From an uncultured Planctomycetaceae bacterium (lineage in GTDB: Bacteria; Planctomycetota; Planctomycetia; Planctomycetales; Planctomycetaceae): 15,964 bases of DNA. Below the pieces are notes generated by a model. That model was not told the origin of the DNA. It did not search any database and saw only the letters and a list, made by a program, of their open reading frames with translations. Both the position numbers and the translations under genes were made by a program. Shown piece by piece: positions 1-7,415 of the stretch (positions are counted from its first letter, which is position 1; each line of letters starts with the position of its first letter). Location: NCBI GenBank assembly GCA_903898975.1, contig CAIUHT010000033.1, forward strand, positions 1 to 15,964, read 5' to 3'.

Positions 1-304
1 CGGCGGCCCGGTTGTCGGCGGCCTCGCGATCGGCGTAGGCGTATCGCCCTTCTTCCTTCATCGTGCCGCTGTACACGCCCCAGATCAGTCGCTTGCGAAC
101 GATGACCTTGGTCTTGGTCTTCTTCGTCTTGGCCCCGGCGGCCTTCTTGACCTTGGGTTCCTTCGGCTCTTTGGGCTCTTTGGCCTTCTTCGCCTTGCCA
201 CTCTTGACCACTTCTTCGGAACCGTCGCCGGACGATCCCTTCCGTTTCTGGGCTGCGTCGGCTTGGTCACGCAACTCGCGGCGATTGATTGTTCTCTTGG
301 CCAT
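1..304 (-). CDS. Lys-rich conserved small protein, 3' end cut by window edge
   Basis: The ATG lies at 304-302 and the frame stays open for 101 codons to the window edge, so the C-terminus is missing. The product starts MAKRTINRRELRDQADAAQK. Residues 34-70 are dominated by Lys with Ala, Pro and Thr, including three KEP repeats at 42-50, like the tails of histone H1 or planctomycete DNA-binding proteins. After residue 68 comes a more ordered segment with VRKRLIWGVYSG and then MKEEGRYAYADREAADNRA. I recall similar short proteins (basic tail followed by a W-V/G-V...MKE segment) as common and uncharacterised in planctomycetes, but this was not checked. The basic tail could bind nucleic acid or ribosomes; that is inference. 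It is divergent from priA with a long gap between them. No function is assigned. Confidence 0.75.
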   Translation of the reverse strand, partial: MAKRTINRRELRDQADAAQKRKGSSGDGSEEVVKSGKAKKAKEPKEPKEPKVKKAAGAKTKKTKTKVIVRKRLIWGVYSGTMKEEGRYAYADREAADNRAA

Positions 305-1161
305 GGAACCCGTCTGATTCGCGAGACAGTGGAATACGTCTGGGACGGGCCCGCGCTCCGCCTCAGTCCGGCGTGCGGGCCCGGTTGCCCTCCTCCTCCC
401 CCCGCACCCGATCGAGGGGAAACTGTGGTATAGCAGGTTTTTGGGAAAGTCTCCACCCGCATTCCGGCGGTTCCCACCCGTTCCAGGGGCTCTCTGCCCC
501 CGTTTCGGACTTTCTGGAATCTTTCGGACTCCCCGGTTTTCTCAAGATTGTGTGCTGATCGGGGCCGCAGACACGACCTTTCGAGCCAGGGAGTGCCGTG
601 GCGTTCGGGAGGCTGGCACCGAGTTGAGCGGGCTGGGGTGAAAACCTCCTCGCTCGCTGGGGGGCCAGTTCGGCACTGCTGCCGGGCCCCGGCTGGGACT
701 CGTCCCCAAGAGGGACTGGCTGACACGTGGCTCGGGTCGTTCAAGCGCGGGGCGGAGGTTTGGGTCGGGGCATCAATACCCCTCCGGTTGGTCGTCGAAA
801 CGGGCGATGGCTGGGCAGGGCGCGATCCCGCATCCCCCGCCCCTCGGCTCCCCTGTTCAGTTCCGGACAAGCCGCTGGAGGGGTACCATCGCAGTCGAAC
901 GCTACGTAGCTGGCCCGGTGCCGCGTGAGGGGCGTACGGTCGCACCGCTGGTCGCATCGGCCCAGGACACAGCCATCCTGCCTGGAGCCTGACAGGGAAC
1001 CGACTGGGGCTGGTGTCTTCAAGAGGATTTTCCCCTGTGGCGGCGCGGCATCGGCTGGGCCGGTGGGCTGTCCTCGCAGTGGGTGTCCGCTGCGCGGATC
1101 GTTGGATGTTTCCCGGTTCTCCGTTTTGCCTTGGGCACTGCCTCGAACGACGCCCCGCCTC
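305..1161. other. 857-base gap without a convincing gene
   Basis: This lies between the divergent Lys-rich protein gene and priA. The open frames in it show no recognisable motif and lack the strong G/C bias at third codon positions seen inside priA. It holds a perfect 10-base palindrome GCTACGTAGC (901-910), a 6-base inverted repeat CGGTGC/GCACCG (916-921 with 942-947), and several short GC hairpins such as GTCCC/GGGAC near 710. None is strong enough to name. It probably contains the two divergent promoters and could hide a small RNA, but there is no direct evidence. Confidence 0.5.
427..455 (-). promoter_or_regulatory. possible sigma70-type promoter for the Lys-rich protein gene
   Basis: On the minus strand TGGAGA (455-450) is followed after 17 bases by TATACC (432-427). 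Each hexamer matches four of six consensus bases and the spacing is ideal. It would give a leader of roughly 115 bases before the ATG at 304. It was found by eye in a GC-rich gap, where even weak AT-rich boxes stand out, so this is only a candidate. Confidence 0.25.
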
Positions 1162-3441
1162 GTGAAACAACAGCACCTCTTCGAACCCGACCCTCCCGAA
1201 TGGGAGCTGGTCGATCGCGACGACATCTGGTGCGCGCAGCTGGTCTTCAACCGACCCCTCGACACCCCGTTCGATTACATCGTCCCCGAAGAATTCCGCC
1301 CGCGGCTGAAACCGGGCATGCGGGTGCGGGTTCCCTTTGGTCGGGGCGATCACCTGATCACGGGGTATTGCGTGGGACTGGGCAAGCCCACCAGTCCCCA
1401 CACCGCCCGGCTCAAGCGGGTCGCCGCGCTGATCGACCAGCATCCATTGCTGACCCCGGCGATGCTCGACCTGACCCGCTGGATCGCCGATCGGTACCTG
1501 TGCGGGTGGGGCCAGGTGCTCGAGGCGGTGGTGCCCGCCGGGGTCAAGAACCGCGCCGGCACGCGCAACCAGGTGGTGGTGCGGATCAACCCCGAGGCGT
1601 GGCCAGCCAACCCGCCCCCCGAACTGACCGACAAGCAGACCGCAGTGCTGCAGGCGCTGTCGGCCGCGGGACGCCCCTTGGACCTGGGGCAACTCGCCCG
1701 GCTCGCCCGCTGTGGAACTGCCCCAATCACCGCCCTCAGGCGGCGTGGCATCCTGCTGGCCGAAACGGAACGGACCGAGGTCGATCAGTCGGGCGACGCA
1801 CCTGTCGAGCGGCAGGCCGATCTCGACCTCAACGTCGAGCAGCAGCGGGTGCTGCACGAGATTGTGCAGGCCTTGAGAGCCCGGATCTGTGTCCCCTTCC
1901 TGGTGCACGGGGTGACTGGCTCGGGGAAGACCGAGGTCTACATTCGCGCGATTCGCGAAGTGGTCTCGTACGGGCGGCAGGCAATTGTGCTGGTCCCGGA
2001 AATCAGCCTGACCCCACAGACCATCCGCCGCTTCCGCTCCCGCTTCGATTCCGTCGCCGTGCTGCACAGTCACCAGACCGACGCCGAGCGACATCGGCAC
2101 TGGCTGCAGATTGCCGCGGGGCGGGTGCAGGTGGTGGTGGGGGCCCGCAGCGCGATCTTCGCCCCGACCCCGCACCTGGGGCTGATTGTGATCGACGAAG
2201 AGCACGAGCACTCATTCAAGCAGGACACGGTCCCGAGGTACCACGCCCGGGAGGTGGCGCTTGAGCGGGCCCGTCGGGAGTCGGTCCCGCTGTTGCTCGG
2301 TTCGGCGACCCCGACGCTCGAGGCGTGGCAGCGCGCGCAGACGGGCGAATTCCGGTTGTTGACGCTGCAGCGGCGGGTGGCCGGGCTGCCAATGCCCCCG
2401 GTCCTGGTGGTCGATACGCGGGAAGATCCGGTGATTCGCGGGGGGGCCTCAATCGGCCGGGCGCTGAAGAACGCGATGCAGCAGGCGTTGGCCGACCAGG
2501 GGCAGATCATCCTGTTCCTGAACCTGCGGGGGTTCAGCCCGGTGCTCTGGTGTCCCGCCTGTGGGCAATCGATCAAGTGCCCGAACTGCGATGTCTCGGT
2601 GACCTGGCATCGCGAGCAGAACGTCGCCCGCTGCCACTCCTGCGACTTCGAGAGCCCGCCCCCCCGCAGTTGTCCCGCCTGCCAGCGGGAGGGGGTCCGC
2701 TACCTGGGGACTGGCACGCAACGGCTGGAAGCCGAGGTGAAGGCCAAGTTCCCCGGGGTGGCGTGCGTGCGGATGGACAGCGACTCGATGCGGCGCCCGG
2801 GGAGTCACGACACCGCGCTCGAGGCGTTTCGCAAGGGGGAGACCCGGATCCTGCTGGGAACGCAGATGATCTCCAAGGGGCTCGACTTTCCCAACGTGAC
2901 GCTGGTGGGGGTGATCGACGCCGACACGCTCCTGCATCAGCCCGACCTGCGGGCCGGCGAACGGACCTTTCAGCTCATCGCGCAGGTCGCGGGACGCACG
3001 GGCCGCAGTGCCCGCGGAGGGCGAGTCCTGGTACAGACCTCTTCGCCCGCCGAGCCTCCGATTGTCTTCGCCTCCCGGCACGATTACCTGGGGTTTGTTC
3101 GGCGGGAGTTGGCCCAGCGGCAGCAGATGCTCTATCCCCCGTTCGAGACGCTGGTGCGGGTGATTGTGCGGGGCCCCGACGACGCGGTGACCGCTGCCGC
3201 CATCCACGAACTGGCGACCCTGCTGCGAACGCAGATCGAAAGCCGGAAACTGGGAGCCCGGCTGCTGGGCCCAGCCCCGGCTCCGGTCGCGCGGTTGAAC
3301 ACCCTCTTCCGCTACCACCTGCAACTCGCCTCGGCCGATCTCGAGCTGTTGAAGCAGCTGTGGCGAACCCACGGCGCAACCTTCAAGTTGCCCCCCCACG
3401 TCGAGATCGCCGTCGACGTCGACCCCATCAACCTCCGCTGA
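1162..3441 (+). CDS. priA: primosomal protein N' (replication restart helicase PriA)
   Basis: PriA is a superfamily 2 DNA helicase that recognises stalled or repaired forks and reloads the replicative helicase. The 759-residue product matches the family in size (about 730 in E. coli) and layout. An N-terminal 3'-DNA-binding part begins at about residue 18 (AQLVFNRPLDTPFDYIVPEE). Walker A GVTGSGKT is at 250-257 and the DEEH box at 345-348. A zinc-binding insertion with eight Cys in CxxC pairs lies at 464-507. Helicase motifs such as GTQMISKGLDFPNV and the arginine-finger region QVAGRTGR follow. I chose GTG 1162 because the conserved start (KQQHLFEPDPPEWEL) begins there and the upstream in-frame codons look non-coding. 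The first in-frame ATG upstream (925) would add 79 unrelated residues, and the next ATG downstream would cut into the DNA-binding domain. There is no clear Shine-Dalgarno. It stands alone, and a terminator-like hairpin lies 43 bases after the stop. Confidence 0.95.
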   Translation: MKQQHLFEPDPPEWELVDRDDIWCAQLVFNRPLDTPFDYIVPEEFRPRLKPGMRVRVPFGRGDHLITGYCVGLGKPTSPHTARLKRVAALIDQHPLLTPAMLDLTRWIADRYLCGWGQVLEAVVPAGVKNRAGTRNQVVVRINPEAWPANPPPELTDKQTAVLQALSAAGRPLDLGQLARLARCGTAPITALRRRGILLAETERTEVDQSGDAPVERQADLDLNVEQQRVLHEIVQALRARICVPFLVHGVTGSGKTEVYIRAIREVVSYGRQAIVLVPEISLTPQTIRRFRSRFDSVAVLHSHQTDAERHRHWLQIAAGRVQVVVGARSAIFAPTPHLGLIVIDEEHEHSFKQDTVPRYHAREVALERARRESVPLLLGSATPTLEAWQRAQTGEFRLLTLQRRVAGLPMPPVLVVDTREDPVIRGGASIGRALKNAMQQALADQGQIILFLNLRGFSPVLWCPACGQSIKCPNCDVSVTWHREQNVARCHSCDFESPPPRSCPACQREGVRYLGTGTQRLEAEVKAKFPGVACVRMDSDSMRRPGSHDTALEAFRKGETRILLGTQMISKGLDFPNVTLVGVIDADTLLHQPDLRAGERTFQLIAQVAGRTGRSARGGRVLVQTSSPAEPPIVFASRHDYLGFVRRELAQRQQMLYPPFETLVRVIVRGPDDAVTAAAIHELATLLRTQIESRKLGARLLGPAPAPVARLNTLFRYHLQLASADLELLKQLWRTHGATFKLPPHVEIAVDVDPINLR

Positions 3442-3483
3442 ACGGGGGAAGAGCAACCAGCGGTCAGCCTGGTGTTTCGCCCC

Positions 3484-3509
3484 GCCAGGTCGCCTCCCTG
3501 GCTGTTTTT
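3484..3509 (+). terminator. candidate intrinsic terminator of priA
   Basis: A perfect 6-base stem GCCAGG (3484-3489) / CCTGGC (3497-3502) with a 7-base loop is followed directly by TGTTTTT. It starts 43 bases after the priA stop. An overlapping CCTGG at 3468-3472 could pair with the left arm instead, which is probably coincidence. Confidence 0.5.
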
Positions 3510-3548
3510 GCGGCGATTTGCGTGTTCGTTGACGCGGACACACACTCC

Positions 3549-3577
3549 AAAAACCCGCTCGCGGACGGACTCGCGAG
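3549..3577 (-). terminator. candidate intrinsic terminator of the DUF1501 gene
   Basis: Read on the minus strand, CTCGCG (3577-3572) pairs with CGCGAG (3563-3558) across an 8-base loop. Four bases later comes a run of five T (3553-3549). It lies about 127 bases after the DUF1501 stop and faces the priA terminator, as expected in a convergent gap. The 4-base GC spacer before the T-run weakens it. Confidence 0.42.
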
Positions 3578-3703
3578 GCCAAATTGAGTGGCCCAACTCG
3601 CCCGGCGGTCCGCACCTTGAGCTTGCGCACTGCGCTGGCTGTTGGCCGGGGAGCGGAAGGCCGGCGGGGGCCTCAGGCGTGTGAAGCCGGGCGATTGTGC
3701 GAG

Positions 3704-5035
3704 TCAGATCAACTCGCGAATTGGCTCCCCCTCGGGGACGAGCGCGATGGGGCGATTCTGCCGGTCGGGGAGCGTCGCCCGATGGTCGAGGCCCAGCGAG
3801 TGGTAGATCGTCGCGAGCAGATCTCCGGGGCCCAGCGGCCGCTGGCTGGGTTCTCCTCCGTCTGAGGTGGTCGCGCCCACCACCTGGCCGGCTTTCAGCC
3901 CTCCTCCCGAGAGCAACGCCGACATCGCGCGGGGCCAATGACCCCGACCCACCGCCGCATCAATCCTGGGGGCCCGGCCAAACTCGCCAAACGCCGCTAC
4001 CAGCACCCGCTCGGCAAGTCCCCGCTCGTGCAGGTCTTCGATCAGTGTCGCCAGTGCCTGGTCGTACCGCGGCAGCCGGACCCGCAGGTTTTTCTCGATG
4101 TTCGAATGGTCGTCCCACCAGTCGACATCTTTCTCGTACAGGTTGATCGTGACGAAGGTGACCCCGGCTTCGACCAGCCGGCGGGCCAGCAGTGCCGACT
4201 GGCCGTACGCATGGTGTCCGTAACGCGCGCGGACCGGGGCAGGCTCGGCGGACAGATCAAACGCCTGGCGGGCCGCGCTGCCGGTGGTCAGCCGCAGGGC
4301 TTCGCGCTGCACCTCGTCGAATTCCTCCCAACCGGCACACAGTTCGATGTCGCGGGCGAGGCGGTCGAGTGACCGCAACAGCCGCTGCCGATCCTCCAGT
4401 TGGGGCAACGTCACGCTGCCGGGAGGGGTGAACTCGGGCGGGCGATAGTTCCCCAGGCTGGGGTCGCCCCCGGCGTTGAGGGCGACGTGACGCTGACCCA
4501 GGTACGCCGCCCCTTCATAGAAGCCCAGGTGGCTGCGGTAGTCCTCGGGAATGCAGACGTAGGGGGGCATGCCACGCTGGTTCGCCCCGCGCATTTTCGC
4601 CACGACCGAGCCTTGCGAGGGATGCGTCTGCCCACGTTGGCGGGCGTTGAGCAGCGGGTACCCGGTCTGCAGCCAGTGGGTCGCGTCGTCGTGCACGCTC
4701 AGGTTGTGGGTGATGGAGTGGACGAGCGAGACATGCTGCGCGACCCGCGCGTGGTGCGGAAGCAGGTCGCAGACCTGCCAGCCTGGAAGCGTCGTCGCAA
4801 TAGGTTCGAATGGCCCGCGGATTTCGGGAACCGCAGTTGGCTTGAGGTCGTAGGTGTCGAGTTGCGACGCCCCGCCCGCCTGAAAGAAGAGGATGACCGC
4901 CCGGTCATTCCGCGGGGCGAGCCCATTGGCCCGGGCGCGATTCAGTGTCGCCAGTGACAGGCCACCGACCCCCAGTCCGCCAACTTGCAGAAACCCACGA
5001 CGATTCAGCGGGCGAAACCGAAGAGAGGCATCCAT
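3704..5035 (-). CDS. DUF1501 family protein with twin-arginine signal
   Basis: This 443-residue protein belongs to DUF1501, a family abundant in planctomycetes and distantly related to alkaline phosphatase/sulfatase folds. Its function is not established. The N-terminus has a twin-arginine signal: NRRGFLQVG with RR at 12-13, then a hydrophobic stretch at about 18-31 and an ARA region, so export in folded form is likely. Family hallmarks are AGGASQLDTYDLKPTAVPEI followed by RGPF (53-76) and, near the C-terminus, FGEFGRAPRID, GRGHWPRAMSALLSGGG and DLLATIYHSLGLD. The ATG at 5035 is supported by GAGGG at 5047-5043, seven bases upstream. Members are often paired with DUF1549/DUF1553 cytochrome-like proteins; none is present here. 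It lies 214 bases downstream of the WaaP-like kinase on the same strand, behind a possible terminator, so it is probably a separate unit. Confidence 0.92.
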   Translation of the reverse strand: MDASLRFRPLNRRGFLQVGGLGVGGLSLATLNRARANGLAPRNDRAVILFFQAGGASQLDTYDLKPTAVPEIRGPFEPIATTLPGWQVCDLLPHHARVAQHVSLVHSITHNLSVHDDATHWLQTGYPLLNARQRGQTHPSQGSVVAKMRGANQRGMPPYVCIPEDYRSHLGFYEGAAYLGQRHVALNAGGDPSLGNYRPPEFTPPGSVTLPQLEDRQRLLRSLDRLARDIELCAGWEEFDEVQREALRLTTGSAARQAFDLSAEPAPVRARYGHHAYGQSALLARRLVEAGVTFVTINLYEKDVDWWDDHSNIEKNLRVRLPRYDQALATLIEDLHERGLAERVLVAAFGEFGRAPRIDAAVGRGHWPRAMSALLSGGGLKAGQVVGATTSDGGEPSQRPLGPGDLLATIYHSLGLDHRATLPDRQNRPIALVPEGEPIRELI

Positions 5036-5160
5036 GGGGCAGCCCTCGAACCAGGAAAGATTCCAACGCCGTCAGTATGACGTGACCCCAAGGGAACGGC
5101 CAGTCGAACGCTCCCGAGCAGAATATCGAGGGCAGCGAAAAGCGGGCCCCAAAAACCCCC

Positions 5161-5194
5161 AAAAAACGCCCCCAGAACGCTGCCAAATGAGGGC
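5161..5194 (-). terminator. possible terminator after the LPS core gene cluster
   Basis: On the minus strand GCCCT (5194-5190) can pair with GGGGC (5172-5168, one G-T pair) across a loop of about 17 bases, followed by CG or G and then six T (5166-5161). It sits about 55 bases past the kinase stop. The stem is short and the loop large. The neighbouring G- and T-runs (5173-5147) may matter instead. Confidence 0.3.
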
Positions 5195-5249
5195 CTCGTC
5201 GCAGGCGCGTCGGCGACCCGGGTCAAAGAGTACGACAGATCATCAGCCG

Positions 5250-6194
5250 CTACAGACCATGGCGGCGGGTGTGCCGGTCGATGCGGGCCGACTTTCTCAG
5301 GATGCGACGGATCAGGGGGCGGTCGCAACGGGTCAGCTTGCGACCCAGGTAAAGCTGGAGGAACCGGACCTGCTCCCGGCAGGGAACGCCTGCCGCCGAA
5401 TAGTGCAGTTGGGCCAGGTCCTTGATTCGCCACCGCCGGCAGAGTCGCGCGTGCCGCACCACGCGCCCCAGGTCAATCAGCCGCAGATCGGGAACCGCGG
5501 CGTCCTCCGGACCGCACCAGAGAACGTGGTTCAGGTACAGATCCTGGTGGTGCATTCCTGCGGCATGCAGCCTCCGCACCATCTCGGCGAGACGCGCGAC
5601 AATCCGCCCCAGTTGCACGCGGTGGCTGGCGCTCCATCCCGGCTCGCCGTCGGTGGCATCCTGCGCCCTATCGGTCGAGCAGCCGCCTTCGAGTTCGCTG
5701 AGTTCGCCTCCCGTGCCCGCGGGCGACTGCTCACCGCCGCGGCACGCGCCGACCCATGCTTTCAGATCGCAGCGGGCGGCAAGATCGACGGTCATCACGA
5801 ACGAGCCGTCGGCGTCGGCGCCGTAAGCGATCGGTTGCATGGTGGGAATGCCACAGGCGGCGAAGTGCCCCAGGGCCTGCCACTCAGCGGCTGCCCCCAG
5901 GATGGGCCGCGCCCCGCGCAGCCACGGAACAATTCGCTCCCGCCAGCGGGGTCGCCCGTGCCGCTTGAGGTAGGCGACCAGCGGTCCCGCCGCGGGATCG
6001 CTGGCATTGGGAATCTCAACCCGCAAGGTCTCGCGCGAGTCGATCGCCCGCACCACTTCGCCCCGCAGTGCGCGAAAGGCCGCGAGCGTGGTCAGCCCCG
6101 CTTCGCGCAGCCATGGCTCCCAGTCCGACACAATCTGCACCCGCCCGGCGTCGCACGTGACGACAGGTTGCCCCTGCGCGGGGTGATGCCTCAT
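5250..6194 (-). CDS. waaP: WaaP-like LPS core heptose kinase
   Basis: The 314-residue product carries the marks of the WaaP/RfaP (Kdo/heptose kinase) branch of the protein-kinase fold. These are YLKRH with the ATP-binding Lys near 77, a Glu near 104 (AAEWQAL), the catalytic loop HHQDLYLNH at 215-223 (Asp218 as likely base) and DLGRV at 241-245 in the position of the DFG motif. WaaP enzymes phosphorylate an inner-core heptose of LPS from the cytoplasmic side, which fits the heptose genes directly upstream. I chose ATG 6194 for its strong Shine-Dalgarno GGGAGGGGG eight bases upstream. A longer reading from 6323 adds 43 Pro/Ala/Gly-rich residues with no family likeness. Residues from about 150 to 188 form a Gly/Ser/Glu-rich insertion not expected in E. 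coli WaaP. The exact acceptor sugar cannot be read from sequence, so the symbol denotes the family. Confidence 0.82.
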   Translation of the reverse strand: MRHHPAQGQPVVTCDAGRVQIVSDWEPWLREAGLTTLAAFRALRGEVVRAIDSRETLRVEIPNASDPAAGPLVAYLKRHGRPRWRERIVPWLRGARPILGAAAEWQALGHFAACGIPTMQPIAYGADADGSFVMTVDLAARCDLKAWVGACRGGEQSPAGTGGELSELEGGCSTDRAQDATDGEPGWSASHRVQLGRIVARLAEMVRRLHAAGMHHQDLYLNHVLWCGPEDAAVPDLRLIDLGRVVRHARLCRRWRIKDLAQLHYSAAGVPCREQVRFLQLYLGRKLTRCDRPLIRRILRKSARIDRHTRRHGL

Positions 6195-6201
6195 CAGCCA
6201 A

Positions 6202-6223
6202 CCCCCTCCCGGCCGGGGAAGGG
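6202..6223 (-). promoter_or_regulatory. hairpin covering the waaP ribosome binding site
   Basis: On the minus strand CCCTTCCC (6223-6216) pairs with GGGAGGGG (6210-6203) around a 5-base loop CGGCC, giving an 8-base stem with one G-T pair. The right arm is the Shine-Dalgarno of the waaP start at 6194. Folding would block ribosome entry. The sequence is directly visible; the regulatory effect is inferred. Confidence 0.4.
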
Positions 6224-6353
6224 CGTTCGACCCTGCCTGCTGGTGCTGCCCCGTTCCACTTGCGAGCCGGGGTGGCGTGGGGGTGGCCGCGGCTTGCGGG
6301 AGCATCGGATCCATACGGCTCATGCCCGATCGGTCTCGCGGGAGTACGGGGCC

Positions 6354-7415
6354 TCACGCCACGCGTGGGAGCGAGCGCGGGTTGAGTGCCGCGGTCGCCG
6401 CGGCGAACACCTGATCGACCGACAGCTCTTCGAGACAACGGTGGTGCCCAAGAGGACAGACCCGCTTCTGGCAGGGGCCGCAATCGACTGCAAGCTGCAG
6501 GGCGACGCCGCGGTGGTAATGGGTTTCGCTCCACGCCTGATGCGTGGGGCCGTACAGCGTGATCACCGGCTTCCCCAGCGGGGCCCCGAAGTGCCGGGGT
6601 CCACTGTCGGTTGTGACCAGCAGTTCGCACGCCGCCACGGCCGCCTTGGTCAAGCCCAGCGAAACGGGAGCCTCGGCCAGGCTACCCACCCGGGGATGGT
6701 CGGCGAGTCGCACAATCTCGCGGGCGGTCTCGCGTTCGGCAGGGCCGCAGAGCACCAGCACTTCGCGATCGAGGCGGGTGACCAGGCGGCGGGCCAGTTC
6801 GGCGAAGTGTCGGCTGGGCCAGTGCTTCGCCGCGCCAAACGCTCCGCCCGGATTGAGGCACACGATGCCCGACTGGGGAGCACGTCCGCCGCGCGATTGA
6901 CGCCAGAACAGCTCGAACTCCTCCCGTTCCGTGGGAAGGCAGGCGAGTTCCATCTCGCGCCCGAGCGGGGTGCAACCCGCCGCTTCGGCGAGACGGAGGT
7001 ATTCGTCAAGCACCGGATAAGGCTGGTTGCGAGGCCGGCGGGCCACGGGCCTGGTCAGCAGCCAGCCCCGGCCATTGCCATCGAAGCCGACGCGTTCACG
7101 GGCTCCACCCCACCAGGCCCAGAGTGCCGAGTGCAAGGAGTTGGGCAACAGCACCGCCAGGTCGAAGCGTTCGGATCGGAGGCCGCGGGCCCAGCGTTCC
7201 TCGGCACGCAGACGCGCCGGGAGCGCAAGTCGGCCCGTGGCGGGATGGGAGATGACGCGATCGACCAGCGTGAGTCCGGCGAGCACCGGGGGGAGATGTG
7301 GCCGTACGAGGGCGGTGATCTCGGCGTGGGGATGGCGCTGGCGGATAGCCCGCAGGGCGGGGGTGGCCATCACCAGGTCGCCCACCCAATTGGGGCCAAA
7401 GATCGCGATCTTCAT
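6354..7415 (-). CDS. waaF: ADP-heptose:LPS heptosyltransferase (GT9, WaaF-like)
   Basis: The 353-residue product is a glycosyltransferase family 9 enzyme that moves heptose from ADP-heptose onto the LPS inner core at the cytoplasmic membrane. The N-terminus has FGPNWVGDLVMATPALRAI (6-24) with the conserved Asp13. PNSLHSALWAWWGG follows at 91-104, then LNPGGAFGAAKHWP (187-200) with the nucleotide-binding Lys197, and TTDSGPRHFGAPLG (268-281). The C-terminal Cys-rich segment CGPCQKRVCPLGHHRCLEEL (312-331) is typical of heptosyltransferase II. The ATG at 7415 is chosen because the GT9 fold begins exactly there and it overlaps the hldE stop as ATGA, so translation of the two is probably coupled. 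An in-frame extension upstream has no likeness to the family. Heptosyltransferase I or another GT9 member remains possible. Confidence 0.88.
   Translation of the reverse strand: MKIAIFGPNWVGDLVMATPALRAIRQRHPHAEITALVRPHLPPVLAGLTLVDRVISHPATGRLALPARLRAEERWARGLRSERFDLAVLLPNSLHSALWAWWGGARERVGFDGNGRGWLLTRPVARRPRNQPYPVLDEYLRLAEAAGCTPLGREMELACLPTEREEFELFWRQSRGGRAPQSGIVCLNPGGAFGAAKHWPSRHFAELARRLVTRLDREVLVLCGPAERETAREIVRLADHPRVGSLAEAPVSLGLTKAAVAACELLVTTDSGPRHFGAPLGKPVITLYGPTHQAWSETHYHRGVALQLAVDCGPCQKRVCPLGHHRCLEELSVDQVFAAATAALNPRSLPRVA

Noticed and set aside
901..910. Perfect palindrome GCTACGTAGC as an operator
   Set aside because: A 10-base palindrome is expected by chance several times in a window of this size and nothing else supports it.
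85..2211. Very long minus-strand open frame opposite priA
   Set aside because: It runs antisense to a clear priA, has no recognisable motif, and GC-rich DNA lacks stop codons in shadow frames. The real minus-strand gene at 1-304 is in another frame.
4800..4812. GGTTCGAAT resembling a tRNA T-arm
   Set aside because: It lies inside the DUF1501 coding sequence and no matching acceptor, D or anticodon arms surround it.
6195..6323. Longer WaaP-like kinase starting at 6323
   Set aside because: The added 43 residues are Pro/Ala/Gly-rich and contain the hairpin and Shine-Dalgarno of the 6194 start.
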